Program-made: the position numbers and the translations under genes | The notes under the pieces: model-generated | What the model saw: the letters and a program-made list of their open reading frames with translations, nothing else | Told to the model about the DNA's origin: nothing | Databases searched by the model: none | NCBI RefSeq assembly: GCF_026343115.1 | Contig: NZ_JAPEMC010000001.1 | Span: forward strand, 1,860,001 to 1,924,000 | DNA from: Streptomyces sp. NBC_00102 | Lineage (GTDB): Bacteria; Actinomycetota; Actinomycetes; Streptomycetales; Streptomycetaceae | Direction of reading: 5' to 3' | DNA length: 64,000 nucleotides | Shown: positions 16,641 to 25,300 of the stretch, piece after piece | How the letters are laid out: every line of letters begins with the position of its first letter | Numbering within the stretch: position 1 is the first letter of the stretch

Positions 16641-18298
16641 CTCTGTCCCGGCAGCCGGCGGCGGACCGCCGCGGCGTACCGGCGTACGGCCTTGCGCTGC
16701 CTGGGGGGCAGCCTCCGCAGCGCACCGCGGTAGATCCGGCGCAGCCCGGTCGGCGGCGGCTTCGGGGCGGGCTTGGGCTTCGTGACGATGAGCCTCAGCT
16801 GGCCGCCCCTGCCGGACCAGTCCGCGCGGACGGTGCGTCCGGTGGTGCCGAGCGGGACCGAGCCGAGCGCCACCCGCTGGGCGGCGTCGGCCGGGGTGAG
16901 CCGGGGGCGGCGGCCGACGCCCAGTACCTGGACCCCGAACCACACCTCGTACGTGCCGGGTTCGAGCGGTTCGCCGCCCGCCAGCGTCAGCGGGTCGATC
17001 ACCGCCCCGCCCTCCACCACCACCTGGCTGAGCCCGTCCCCGAGGCTCTCGACCTGCGGCAGCAGGGTGTCCTCGGCGTGCCACCAGACGTTGCGCCGGA
17101 GGTCGTGGACGAACACCTCGCCGTTCGCGTAAGAGGTCGGATCGAGGACGGGCAGGTCCCCGGCACCCTCGATGCCCTCGGTGAACGCGGGGTCGAGCAC
17201 GTACCCGCCGTCCTCCGTACCCGCGAGGGCCAGCGGCCCTACGCCGGTGCGCTGGAAGGTGGCACGGACGTTCATCGACAGCCGCCCGGCGGCGTCCTGT
17301 TCGGCTGCCAGGAGCTCGATGCGGGGCCGGACCTCGCTCACGCGCCGGGCCACTTCGTCCAGGGCCTCGTGCCGGTCCTCCGCCAGCAGGGTCGCGCGCA
17401 GCCGCTGCACCGCCGGCATGCCCTCGGTCACCCCGGGCGGGAAGCATTCGAGGGCCATCGAGCGCGTCGTCTCGTAGATCGCCCGCCGCTCCTCGTCCTC
17501 CGGGGCGCTCGCGGAGTACGCGGGCACGTACCGCATCAGCTCGACGCGGTACAGGCGGCGCATCAGCCGGTCCTGAAGCTCTCCGGGTTCGGTGGCGTCG
17601 GCCAGGGCCTCGATGATCATGCGCAGTCGGCGGAGGTTGTCGAGGCGGTCGAACGCGGCCCGGCTGTTGTTTCCGCCGTCGTCCCTGCGGTCCCAGATGT
17701 AGCAGGGGTAGTCGGCGAGTATGGAGACGACCTTGGCACGGGGGTAGGCGCGGACCATGAAGAGCAGGTCCTCCATGCGCCAGTACCCCTCGGGGAAGCG
17801 GAGTCCCGCCTCCTCCAGGAAAGCGCGCCGGAACAGCCGGTGCGCCGTGAGCGTCTCGATCAGCGGCGCGTCCTCCACCGTGCAGCGTTCGCGATTGCGC
17901 CGGAAGACGGGCGAGGGCCCCACCATGGAACCGGCCATCTTGCCGAGCACGATGTCGGAGCCGTTGCGGCTGCCCATGGCGTACAGGCGCTCCAGCGCCT
18001 CGGGGGTGAGCCGGTCGTCCTGGTCGACGAACTGTATGTACTCACCGCGCGCCATGGCTACGCCGACGTTGCGCGGCTTGCCCGGCCAGCCCGAGTTCTC
18101 CTGGTGGTGCACCCGTATTCGGGGGTGCTCGGCGGCGAGCCGGTCGAGCACCTCGGCCGAGCCGTCGGTCGATCCGTCGTCCACGTAGACGATCTCGTAC
18201 TCGTCCTCGCCCAGGCTCTGTCCGAGCAACGACGGCGCGCAGCGCTCCAGGTACGGCCCCGCGTTGTACACGGGCACCACGACACTGACCTTCAGCAT
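16637..18298 (-). CDS. GT2 glycosyltransferase, TarS/TarP-like, second copy
   Basis: A 553-residue glycosyltransferase closely related to the one at 2732-4762. It has VSVVVPVYN at 4-12, VDDGSTD at 39-45, DQDD at 92-95 and the catalytic-type pair E176-D177 in YWRMEDLLFM. NSGWPGKPRN and AMGSRNGSDIV are shared almost word for word with the paralogue. The C-terminal part (about 300-510) is beta-rich and Pro/Arg-rich at the end. ATG 18298 follows TGGGGGGAGAAGTAC. It lies between rplU and rne, outside the main cluster, and is transcribed in the same direction as rplU. A wall-polymer decorating role is inferred. Confidence 0.83.
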   Translation of the reverse strand: MLKVSVVVPVYNAGPYLERCAPSLLGQSLGEDEYEIVYVDDGSTDGSAEVLDRLAAEHPRIRVHHQENSGWPGKPRNVGVAMARGEYIQFVDQDDRLTPEALERLYAMGSRNGSDIVLGKMAGSMVGPSPVFRRNRERCTVEDAPLIETLTAHRLFRRAFLEEAGLRFPEGYWRMEDLLFMVRAYPRAKVVSILADYPCYIWDRRDDGGNNSRAAFDRLDNLRRLRMIIEALADATEPGELQDRLMRRLYRVELMRYVPAYSASAPEDEERRAIYETTRSMALECFPPGVTEGMPAVQRLRATLLAEDRHEALDEVARRVSEVRPRIELLAAEQDAAGRLSMNVRATFQRTGVGPLALAGTEDGGYVLDPAFTEGIEGAGDLPVLDPTSYANGEVFVHDLRRNVWWHAEDTLLPQVESLGDGLSQVVVEGGAVIDPLTLAGGEPLEPGTYEVWFGVQVLGVGRRPRLTPADAAQRVALGSVPLGTTGRTVRADWSGRGGQLRLIVTKPKPAPKPPPTGLRRIYRGALRRLPPRQRKAVRRYAAAVRRRLPGQS

Positions 18299-18427
18299 GT
18301 ACTTCTCCCCCCACACATGAACACTCCCCCTACATGAACGGAACCGAGTGCCGCCCCGGTGAGGGGCGACGCCCGCCGTACTCCCCCCGCTCCCTACGTG
18401 GGAACGGTGTACGGCCGCCCCGACCAC

Positions 18428-18472
18428 CACCGGTGGGCCGCTCCCCCGCGTCGGGGAAGCGGCCCACCGGTG
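18428..18472 (-). terminator. rne terminator
   Basis: A 21-bp stem with one mismatch (left arm starting CACCGGTGGGCCGCT) and loop CGT starts about 21 nt after the rne stop codon. It separates rne from the glycosyltransferase downstream. Confidence 0.88.
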
Positions 18473-18493
18473 TGGTGCGGGATCAGCCCGCGA

Positions 18494-21400
18494 TCACTCC
18501 TCGGACGAACCGGCCGACGCCTGCTCGGCGGCGACGGCCTTCTTGGCCGTCCGCTTCGCCGGCGCCTTCTTGGCCGTCGTCGTCTTCTTCGCGGTCGTCG
18601 TCTTCTTGGCCGCCGCCGTCTTCTTCACGGCCGCCGCCTTCTTCGCCGGGGCCGCCTTCTTCGCCGGTGCCTTCTTGGCGGTCTTGCGCGCCGCCGTCTT
18701 CTTGGCCGGCGCGGCGTCCTCGTCGGCCTCGACGGCCTCGGCCGGGGCGTCGGCGACCTCGTCCGCCACGGCGGGCGTACCCGTCACGACGACGATCTCG
18801 GCCTGCTCGGCACCGGACGGCGAGCCCGCCGGAGCGGTCGCCTTACGGGTCGCCCGGCGGCGGGCCCGAGGGGCGGCCGGAGCCGTCTCCTCGGGGGCCG
18901 GCGCCTCGGCCGGTGCCTCGACGACCGGGTCCTCGACGGCCACCGGTTCGGCGGTGGGCTCGACGGGGGTCACCGGCTCCGCCGGGGCCGCCTGCTGCGG
19001 CGAACCGGCCGGAGAGGTCGCCTTACGGGTCGCCCTGCGGCGCGCACGCCCCTGGGGCGCGGCCTCGGCCTCGGGGGCCGCCGGAGTCTCCTCCACCGGC
19101 TCCGCCACGGGCTCCGCCACCGGTTCGGCGACCGGCTCGACGATCTCGACGGGCTTCTCCTCGACGGCCGGCGCCTGGGCCGCACCCCGGGGGGCGCCGG
19201 CCGGGGCCGACACCTTGCGGGTCGCCCGACGACGGCCGCGGCCACGGGTAGCCGCGGCCTCCGCCTCGGCGGGGCTGCTGTACAGCTCCTCGTCCGGGAC
19301 GAACTCGGGCTCCGGCAGCGCCACCGGCTCGGCCACCTCGGCGGCGACCTCCGCCAGGGACTCGTGCTCGTCGTGCTCCTGCTCGTCGTGCTCGTGGCCG
19401 TGCTGGAGGTCCTGGTCCTGGCCGCCCGCGCCGCGGTGACGCTTCTTGGACCGCTTGCCGCCACCGCCGCCGCCCGACGTCGTCGGCTGCTCCATGTGCA
19501 CGATGACGCCGCGCCCGTTGCAGTGGACGCAGGTCTCGGAGAACGACTCCAGCAGGCCCTGGCCGACCCGCTTACGGGTCATCTGGACGAGCCCCAGCGA
19601 GGTCACCTCGGCGACCTGGTGCTTCGTACGGTCGCGTCCCAGGCACTCCAGCAGACGCCGGAGCACCAGGTCGCGGTTGGACTCCAGCACCATGTCGATG
19701 AAGTCGACGACGACGATGCCGCCGAGGTCGCGCAGCCGCAGCTGACGCACGATCTCCTCGGCCGCCTCCAGGTTGTTCTTGGTGACGGTCTCTTCGAGGT
19801 TTCCGCCCTGACCGGTGAACTTGCCGGTGTTGACGTCGACGACGACCATCGCCTCGGTCTTGTCGATCACCAGCGAACCGCCGCTGGGCAGGTAGACCTT
19901 GCGGTCCAGCGCCTTCATCAGCTGCTCGTCGATGCGGTACGTCGCGAAGATGTCGACCTCGGAGGTCCAGCGCGACAGGCGGTCCGTCAGGTCGGGGGCG
20001 ACCTGCGAGACGTATCCGTGGATCGTCTCCCAGGCGTCGTTGCCGCTGACGATGACCTTGGAGAAGTCCTCGTTGAAGATGTCGCGGACGACCCGGACGG
20101 TCATGTCCGGCTCGCCGTAGAGCAGCGTCGGCGCGTTGGAGCTGCCGGTGTTGCGCGACTTCTGCTGGATCTCCTCCCACTGGCCCTGGAGGCGCTCCAC
20201 GTCACGTCGGAGCTCGTCCTCGCTCGCACCCTCGGCGGCGGTGCGCACGATGACGCCCGCGTCCTCGGGGACGATCTTCTTGAGGATGGTCTTCAGCCGG
20301 GCGCGCTCGGTGTCCGGGAGCTTGCGGCTGATCCCGGTCATCGAACCCTCGGGCACGTAGACGAGGTAACGGCCGGGCAGGGAGACCTGGCTGGTCAGAC
20401 GGGCGCCCTTGTGGCCGATCGGGTCCTTCGTCACCTGGACGAGCACCGACTGGCCGGACTTGAGCGCGGTCTCGATGCGGCGGGGCCCGTGGGCCATGCC
20501 GAGCGCCTCGAAGTTGACCTCACCGGCGTACAGGACGGCGTTGCGGCCCTTGCCGATGTCGACGAAGGCGGCCTCCATCGACGGCAGGACGTTCTGGACC
20601 TTGCCCAGGTAGACGTTGCCGACGTAGCTGGTGGCCTGCTCCTTGTTGACGTAGTGCTCCACGAGCACGTTGTCCTCGAGGACGCCGATCTGGGTGCGCT
20701 CGCCGCTCTGACGGACGACCATGACCCGCTCGACGGCCTCGCGGCGGGCCAGGAACTCGGCCTCGGTGATGATCGGGACGCGGCGGCGGCCCTGCTCGCG
20801 GCCTTCGCGGCGGCGCTGCTTCTTCGCCTCCATACGGGTCGAGCCCTTGATGGACTGGACCTCGTCGAAGCCGGTACCGGGCTCGCGGTCGGCCGACTCG
20901 CGGCTGCGGCGCTCGCGCGGCTCGCGGACCTTGACGACCGTGCGCTCCGGGTCGTCGGACCCGCCGCCGTGGGTGCCGTTGTCGGTGCCGTTGTCGACCC
21001 CGTCACCGCTGCGGCGGCGACGGCGACGGCGACGACGGCTGCTGCTGGAACCGCCGGCGGCGGATTCGTGGCGCTCGTCGTCGTGGTCGTCGTCGGAGTC
21101 GGTGTCCCCGTCGGCGTCCGCGTGGGACAGGGCCTGCTGCTCGTCGGCGGAGGAGTCCGACGGGGCGGAGTGCTCCGTGTCGTAGCCCTCGTCGCCGTCG
21201 CCCGCGTCTCCGCGGCGGCGGCGCCGGCCACCGCGACGGCGGCGGCGGGACGGGCGGTCGCCGTACTCGTTGTCGTCGGCGGCCTCGTGCTCGGCCTCGG
21301 CCTCGGCCTCGGGCTCGGGAGCCTCCTCGGCCTCGGGCTCGGGAGCCTCCTCGGCCTCGGGCTCGGCGGGCGCGACGGTCTGCTCGGCCTCGGGGGCCTC

Positions 21401-22792
21401 GCCGCGGCGGCGGCGACGGCGACGCGGGGTCTGGCCGGCGGGCTCGACGGGCGCGGGCGCCTCGACGGCCTGCTGCGCCTCCTCGACCTCGTCGGTCTCC
21501 TCTTCCGGCTCGACGTACGGCGGGGCCGCGGCGGCAGCCGCGGCAGCGGTCTCCGGGGTCTGGAACATCGGCTCCGAGAACACCGGCGCCTGGAAGACGG
21601 CCACGGCCGGGCGCGTGGCGCGACGGCCACGGCGGACGGGCTCCTCGGTGGCGGTGAACTCAGGGCGGGTGGAGGGAGCAACCTGGCGGGTGGAGGGAGC
21701 AGCCTGCTCGGTGGAGGGAGCAGCCTGCTCGGTGGAGGGAGCGGCCGGGCGGCCGGCCGGGGCGGTGGCGCGGCGGCGCTGGCGGCCGCGCGGCGCGGAC
21801 TCCGCGACCTCCTCGGGCTCGGCGGCGAGCTCCTCGGCGACGGCCTCGGGCAGGGCCTCCCCGACGGGCTCGGCGAAGGTGGTGGGTTCGGCGGCCTGCG
21901 GCGCACCGGCGGGCGAGGTGGCCTTGCGGGAGGCACGACGGCGGCCACGCGGCGCCGGAGCCTCGGCGGCCTCGTCGGCCGGCGCGGCCTGCTCGACGGG
22001 GGCCTCGGCGACCGGGGCGGTCTCGACCACGATCTCCTCGGGGGCTGCGCTCTGCGGCGCACCGGCCGGGGAGGTCGCCTTACGCACCGCACGGCGACGG
22101 CCGCGCGGGGCCTCGGCCACCGGCTCCACGTCGGCCTCGGCCGAAGCGGCCGGAGCCGCCACGGTCTCGGCGACCGGGGTCTCCTGGGCGGCGGCCTGCG
22201 GCGCACCGGCCGGGGAGGTCGCCTTACGCACCGCACGGCGGCGACCGCGCGGGGCCTCGGCCACCGGCTCCACGTCGGCCTCGGCGACCGGAGCGGTCTC
22301 GACCACGATCTCCTCGGGAGCTTCCTGCTCGGCGGCGTGCGGCGCACCCGCCGGGGCGGTCGCCTTGCGGACCGCGCGACGGCGGCCACGCGGCGCCGGA
22401 GCCTCGGCGGCCTCGTCGGCGGCCGGGGTCTCCACCGAAGCGACGGTGGCGACCGGAGCGACCGCTGCGACCGGAGCCGCCACGACCTCGGCGGCCGGGG
22501 TCTCCTGGGCGTTGGCCTGCGGCGCACCGGCCGGGGAGGTCGCCTTACGCACCGCACGGCGGCGCGGGCGGGCCGGAGCCGCCGCGTCGACGGTCTCGTC
22601 CTGGGTCTCGGCGGGCTGTGCCACGGCCTCGGCCTCGGAAGCCTGGGTCCCGTCCTGCGTCTTCGCGGCTCCGCCGGACGGCGGGCCGGCCGGGCGGGAA
22701 GCGGCGCGGCGCCTGCGGCGCGGCGGCAGCTTGTCGCCGGGGGTGTTCTCTTCGTTGTTTCCGGTCGTGCCGGATTCGGTCGGCTGGGGCAT
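18494..22792 (-). CDS. rne: Ribonuclease E/G with long repeat-rich arms
   Basis: This is the main single-strand endoribonuclease for rRNA and mRNA processing (RNase ES in Streptomyces). The catalytic core is central, about residues 650-1100. It has an S1 domain (GNVYLGKVQNVLPSMEAAF), the DNase-I-like acidic sites (VVVDVNTGKF and GIVVVDFIDM) and a zinc-link (CVHCNGRG). The N-terminal arm (1-640) is Ala/Pro/Glu-rich with six copies of a basic motif like RGRRRAVRKATSPAGAP, four PSTEQAA-type repeats and dense Arg runs. The C-terminal arm (1100-1432) has three more copies of the motif and a histone-H1-like Lys/Ala tail. The total of 1432 residues is long for the family. ATG 22792 follows GGGAGAAC; a shorter start within the arm is possible. 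Confidence 0.95.
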   Translation of the reverse strand: MPQPTESGTTGNNEENTPGDKLPPRRRRRAASRPAGPPSGGAAKTQDGTQASEAEAVAQPAETQDETVDAAAPARPRRRAVRKATSPAGAPQANAQETPAAEVVAAPVAAVAPVATVASVETPAADEAAEAPAPRGRRRAVRKATAPAGAPHAAEQEAPEEIVVETAPVAEADVEPVAEAPRGRRRAVRKATSPAGAPQAAAQETPVAETVAAPAASAEADVEPVAEAPRGRRRAVRKATSPAGAPQSAAPEEIVVETAPVAEAPVEQAAPADEAAEAPAPRGRRRASRKATSPAGAPQAAEPTTFAEPVGEALPEAVAEELAAEPEEVAESAPRGRQRRRATAPAGRPAAPSTEQAAPSTEQAAPSTRQVAPSTRPEFTATEEPVRRGRRATRPAVAVFQAPVFSEPMFQTPETAAAAAAAAPPYVEPEEETDEVEEAQQAVEAPAPVEPAGQTPRRRRRRRGEAPEAEQTVAPAEPEAEEAPEPEAEEAPEPEAEAEAEHEAADDNEYGDRPSRRRRRGGRRRRRGDAGDGDEGYDTEHSAPSDSSADEQQALSHADADGDTDSDDDHDDERHESAAGGSSSSRRRRRRRRRSGDGVDNGTDNGTHGGGSDDPERTVVKVREPRERRSRESADREPGTGFDEVQSIKGSTRMEAKKQRRREGREQGRRRVPIITEAEFLARREAVERVMVVRQSGERTQIGVLEDNVLVEHYVNKEQATSYVGNVYLGKVQNVLPSMEAAFVDIGKGRNAVLYAGEVNFEALGMAHGPRRIETALKSGQSVLVQVTKDPIGHKGARLTSQVSLPGRYLVYVPEGSMTGISRKLPDTERARLKTILKKIVPEDAGVIVRTAAEGASEDELRRDVERLQGQWEEIQQKSRNTGSSNAPTLLYGEPDMTVRVVRDIFNEDFSKVIVSGNDAWETIHGYVSQVAPDLTDRLSRWTSEVDIFATYRIDEQLMKALDRKVYLPSGGSLVIDKTEAMVVVDVNTGKFTGQGGNLEETVTKNNLEAAEEIVRQLRLRDLGGIVVVDFIDMVLESNRDLVLRRLLECLGRDRTKHQVAEVTSLGLVQMTRKRVGQGLLESFSETCVHCNGRGVIVHMEQPTTSGGGGGGKRSKKRHRGAGGQDQDLQHGHEHDEQEHDEHESLAEVAAEVAEPVALPEPEFVPDEELYSSPAEAEAAATRGRGRRRATRKVSAPAGAPRGAAQAPAVEEKPVEIVEPVAEPVAEPVAEPVEETPAAPEAEAAPQGRARRRATRKATSPAGSPQQAAPAEPVTPVEPTAEPVAVEDPVVEAPAEAPAPEETAPAAPRARRRATRKATAPAGSPSGAEQAEIVVVTGTPAVADEVADAPAEAVEADEDAAPAKKTAARKTAKKAPAKKAAPAKKAAAVKKTAAAKKTTTAKKTTTAKKAPAKRTAKKAVAAEQASAGSSEE

Positions 22793-23016
22793 GCGGGCGG
22801 TTCTCCCGTCGCGCTCCCGGGCGCCGCGCCTGGTCCGGTCCGGCGGGGTTGTCGCGTGGTGCGCGACCCCGCTGTCCGGGGCGCGGGCGCCGCACGGGAG
22901 CTGATGTCTGGCTCGCCGGTTCCCTACGCGGTGTGCGTACGGCCTGGCGAAAGTCTTCTGGTCAGTGCGCGGCCCTACCCCGGTGGCTTCCCGGGGGCCG
23001 CGCTACAACGACCGCC

Positions 23017-23796
23017 TTACGCGGAACCCGAACCTTCAGGCGCCGTCGCGACACTCCCGGGGGCCGTCGCGGGGACGGCCGGGGGTGCGTCGCGGTCGGG
23101 CGCGAGCGGGTCGGTCACCGTGCCGGACTCCTCGTCGAAGAGCCCCTGCGCCAGCCTGGTCACCGCTACGGGGACCGGCGGCGCCAGGTCGGCCACAGCT
23201 CGGAGACCGGACAGGACGTCGTCGGGTCGTACGGCGGGTGTCATGTGCCGCACTACCAGGCGCAGTATCGCACAAGCGGTGTCCACGGACCCATCAGGCC
23301 GCGGATCGAGGGCCTCGAGAGCGACCACGGCCTCCCGGGCGTCGAAGGTGCGCACACCGTTCTTCGCCCGGCGCTGGACCTCGACCGTTTCGGCGGCGAG
23401 GAAGGCGGCCACGGCCTGTTCGGCGTCCTGGACGGTCACGCCGTCCAGGCGCATCTCCCAGACGGAGGCGGTCAGCCGGTCCGCGAGCCCTGAGGTACGG
23501 GCCTCCACGGCGTCGGTGATGTCGAGGCCGTCCGGCAGGGATTCGTTGAGGAGGTCGCGCAGGACGTGCGGGTCGCGGTGCTCGGTGAGCGCGATCTCCA
23601 GGAACTCGGCCTCGCTGCCGGTGCCGGTCGGAGCCGCGTTGGCGTACGAGACCTTGGGGTGCGGGGTGAAGCCCGCCGAGTAGGCCATGGGTACCTCGGA
23701 GCGGCGCAGGGCCCGCTCGAAGGCACGCTGGAAGTCTCGGTGGCTGGTGAACCGGAGGCGGCCGCGCTTGGTGTAGCGCAGTCGGATGCGCTGCAC
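23017..23796 (-). CDS. TIGR03936 / DUF2344 family protein, radical-SAM linked
   Basis: The 259-residue frame begins VQRIRLRYTKRGRLRFTSHRDF and contains PMAYSAGFTPHPKVSYANA, the hallmark of this uncharacterised family. Family members are found next to, or fused to, the TIGR03960 radical-SAM protein, and that protein is encoded 1.5 kb upstream here. The C-terminal 45 residues are Pro/Ala-rich and variable. The GTG at 23796 has no ribosome binding site. A CTG at 23838 in the same frame has GGAGAAGAACCA before it and would give GKRQPEGPPPAPAV as an N-terminal extension. The function is unknown. Confidence 0.85.
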   Translation of the reverse strand: MQRIRLRYTKRGRLRFTSHRDFQRAFERALRRSEVPMAYSAGFTPHPKVSYANAAPTGTGSEAEFLEIALTEHRDPHVLRDLLNESLPDGLDITDAVEARTSGLADRLTASVWEMRLDGVTVQDAEQAVAAFLAAETVEVQRRAKNGVRTFDAREAVVALEALDPRPDGSVDTACAILRLVVRHMTPAVRPDDVLSGLRAVADLAPPVPVAVTRLAQGLFDEESGTVTDPLAPDRDAPPAVPATAPGSVATAPEGSGSA

Positions 23797-23920
23797 CGCC
23801 GGTGCGGGCGGCGGGCCTTCGGGCTGTCGCTTGCCCAGTGGTTCTTCTCCTCGGTGCGGGGCGGGCGCGGTGACGCGCCGCCCACGAAGTACAGGTCGTC
23901 ACGGGGGAGCCGGCCCCGGC

Positions 23921-25183
23921 TCACCCCCTCCGGCCTGTGGTCGTGCCGGGCGGGGAGATCTCGGGTGCGGGCGCCGCGCCGTGCACGGGTGTCGCATGGT
24001 GCTCCTCACCCAGAGTACGCGCAGTAACCCTCCTGGGTCCGCCGACCTCCGGCTTCACCGGTCCGCCGACGAGCGTGCGCCAGGCGTCCCGCCGTGCCTG
24101 GCGGACGGCCTCGCGTGCCGTACGCAGTATGTCGCGCACGGCACGCCCGGTCGCCGCGACGGCGGTCCGGGCGGGCGACCAGACCCAGTCCCGCAGGGCG
24201 TGCCCGACCGGCGTGCAGACGGAGCGGTAGCACCAGATCAGCGGGGTGACCAGCAGGGTGCGGAGCAGCCGGGCCAGTGCCCGTCCGATCGCGCGGCTGA
24301 TCATGCCGGCGATCCGCCAGCCCACCACCAGGGCCGCTCCGGTCTCCCGCAGCACCGGAAGGAGAACGCACCGCCAGAGCCAGGCCAGGGGAACGACGAG
24401 CAGGACGCGCACCAGCCACGCCAGGCCCAGACCGAGGGCCCGGAGCAGCCACACCGTGCCGCGTCCGAGCGGGGTGAGCACCGACCGCCAGAACCAGACC
24501 AGCGGCACCACGAGCAGGATGCGCACCAGCCGGGCGACGGCGGTCCCGAGGGGGGTGAGGACGTACCGCCACAGGAGGACGAAGGGCCATACGAAGAGGG
24601 CGAGGCCGAGCAGACGCAGTGCCGCGAGCAGCCCGTGCCCCAGCGGGGTCAGCAGGGAGCGGTAGAGGCTCCGCAGCCCGTGCCCCAGCGGGGTGAGCAC
24701 CGCCGCGTACAGCCAACGGCACGGGACGAGGACGCCGTACCGGACCAGCGGGACCAGCACGTACCGCCAGAGGGAGACCACCGGCCAGACGGTCAGCGCC
24801 CGGAGAACCAGCACCAGTGCGCGGCCGACCGGGGCGAGCACCGCGCGGTACAGCCACCTCAGCGGGACGGCCACCAGGTACGTCCACGCCCAGGCGGCCG
24901 GCCGGGCGACCAGGTTCCGCCAGGCCCATGCCACGCCTCGGCCCAGGGGCCGCAGCAGCGTCCGGTGCAGGGCGCGCAGGGTGACGACGAGCAGGTCCCA
25001 GGCCATCCGCACCGGCAGCACGACGAGCACCGCGACGATCCGGACCGGGATGCGGACCAGCTCGACGACACAGCCGTCGCCGGACCGGTACTCCGCGGGC
25101 GCCTGGTGCCGACCGTACTCCGGCCGCTGCCGCGGGACCCGGTCGCCCGGCCGGGCCCGGCCGCTGTCCTTCTCGATCTGCAT
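23921..25183 (-). CDS. Tandem-repeat hydrophobic membrane protein, unknown function
   Basis: I do not recognise a characterised family. The 420-residue protein has a polar N-terminus (1-37), then about 300 residues made of a repeated module, then a soluble Arg/Pro-rich tail. The module core is an aromatic residue followed by R-x-V-L-x-P-L-G. At least nine versions occur, for example LWRYVLTPLG, FWRSVLTPLG, LYRSLLTPLG, LYRAVLAPVG and CYRSVCTPVG, spaced by hydrophobic stretches rich in Trp, Leu and Val. Eight or nine membrane-dipping segments are likely. The ATG at 25183 (MQIEKDSG) is chosen because the hairpin at 25199-25234 ends just upstream of it. It lies between two radical-SAM linked genes in the same direction. 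Confidence 0.75.
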   Translation of the reverse strand: MQIEKDSGRARPGDRVPRQRPEYGRHQAPAEYRSGDGCVVELVRIPVRIVAVLVVLPVRMAWDLLVVTLRALHRTLLRPLGRGVAWAWRNLVARPAAWAWTYLVAVPLRWLYRAVLAPVGRALVLVLRALTVWPVVSLWRYVLVPLVRYGVLVPCRWLYAAVLTPLGHGLRSLYRSLLTPLGHGLLAALRLLGLALFVWPFVLLWRYVLTPLGTAVARLVRILLVVPLVWFWRSVLTPLGRGTVWLLRALGLGLAWLVRVLLVVPLAWLWRCVLLPVLRETGAALVVGWRIAGMISRAIGRALARLLRTLLVTPLIWCYRSVCTPVGHALRDWVWSPARTAVAATGRAVRDILRTAREAVRQARRDAWRTLVGGPVKPEVGGPRRVTARTLGEEHHATPVHGAAPAPEISPPGTTTGRRG

Positions 25184-25198
25184 GCGCCCATCATGCGG

Positions 25199-25234
25199 AA
25201 GACCCGCCCCGGGGAGATCCCCTGGGCGGGTCTT
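25199..25234 (-). terminator. Hairpin between TIGR03960 gene and repeat membrane protein gene
   Basis: AAGACCCGCCC and GGGCGGGTCTT pair perfectly around a GGAGATCC core. It lies 66 nt after the stop codon of the radical-SAM gene and only 15 nt before the next start codon, so it could also act as an attenuator of the downstream gene. Confidence 0.75.
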
Positions 25235-25300
25235 TGTCACACGGTCGGTACGCCGGCGTGCGAACCCGTCACATCCGGCGCGGTCCGCATCGGGCTCGGT

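Noticed and set aside
18359..23683. 1774-codon open frame on the plus strand opposite rne and the DUF2344 gene
   Set aside because: It is a GC-rich shadow: the minus strand here encodes RNase E with full catalytic motifs, and the plus-strand translation is a low-complexity Gly/Leu/Arg/Val product without any family motif.
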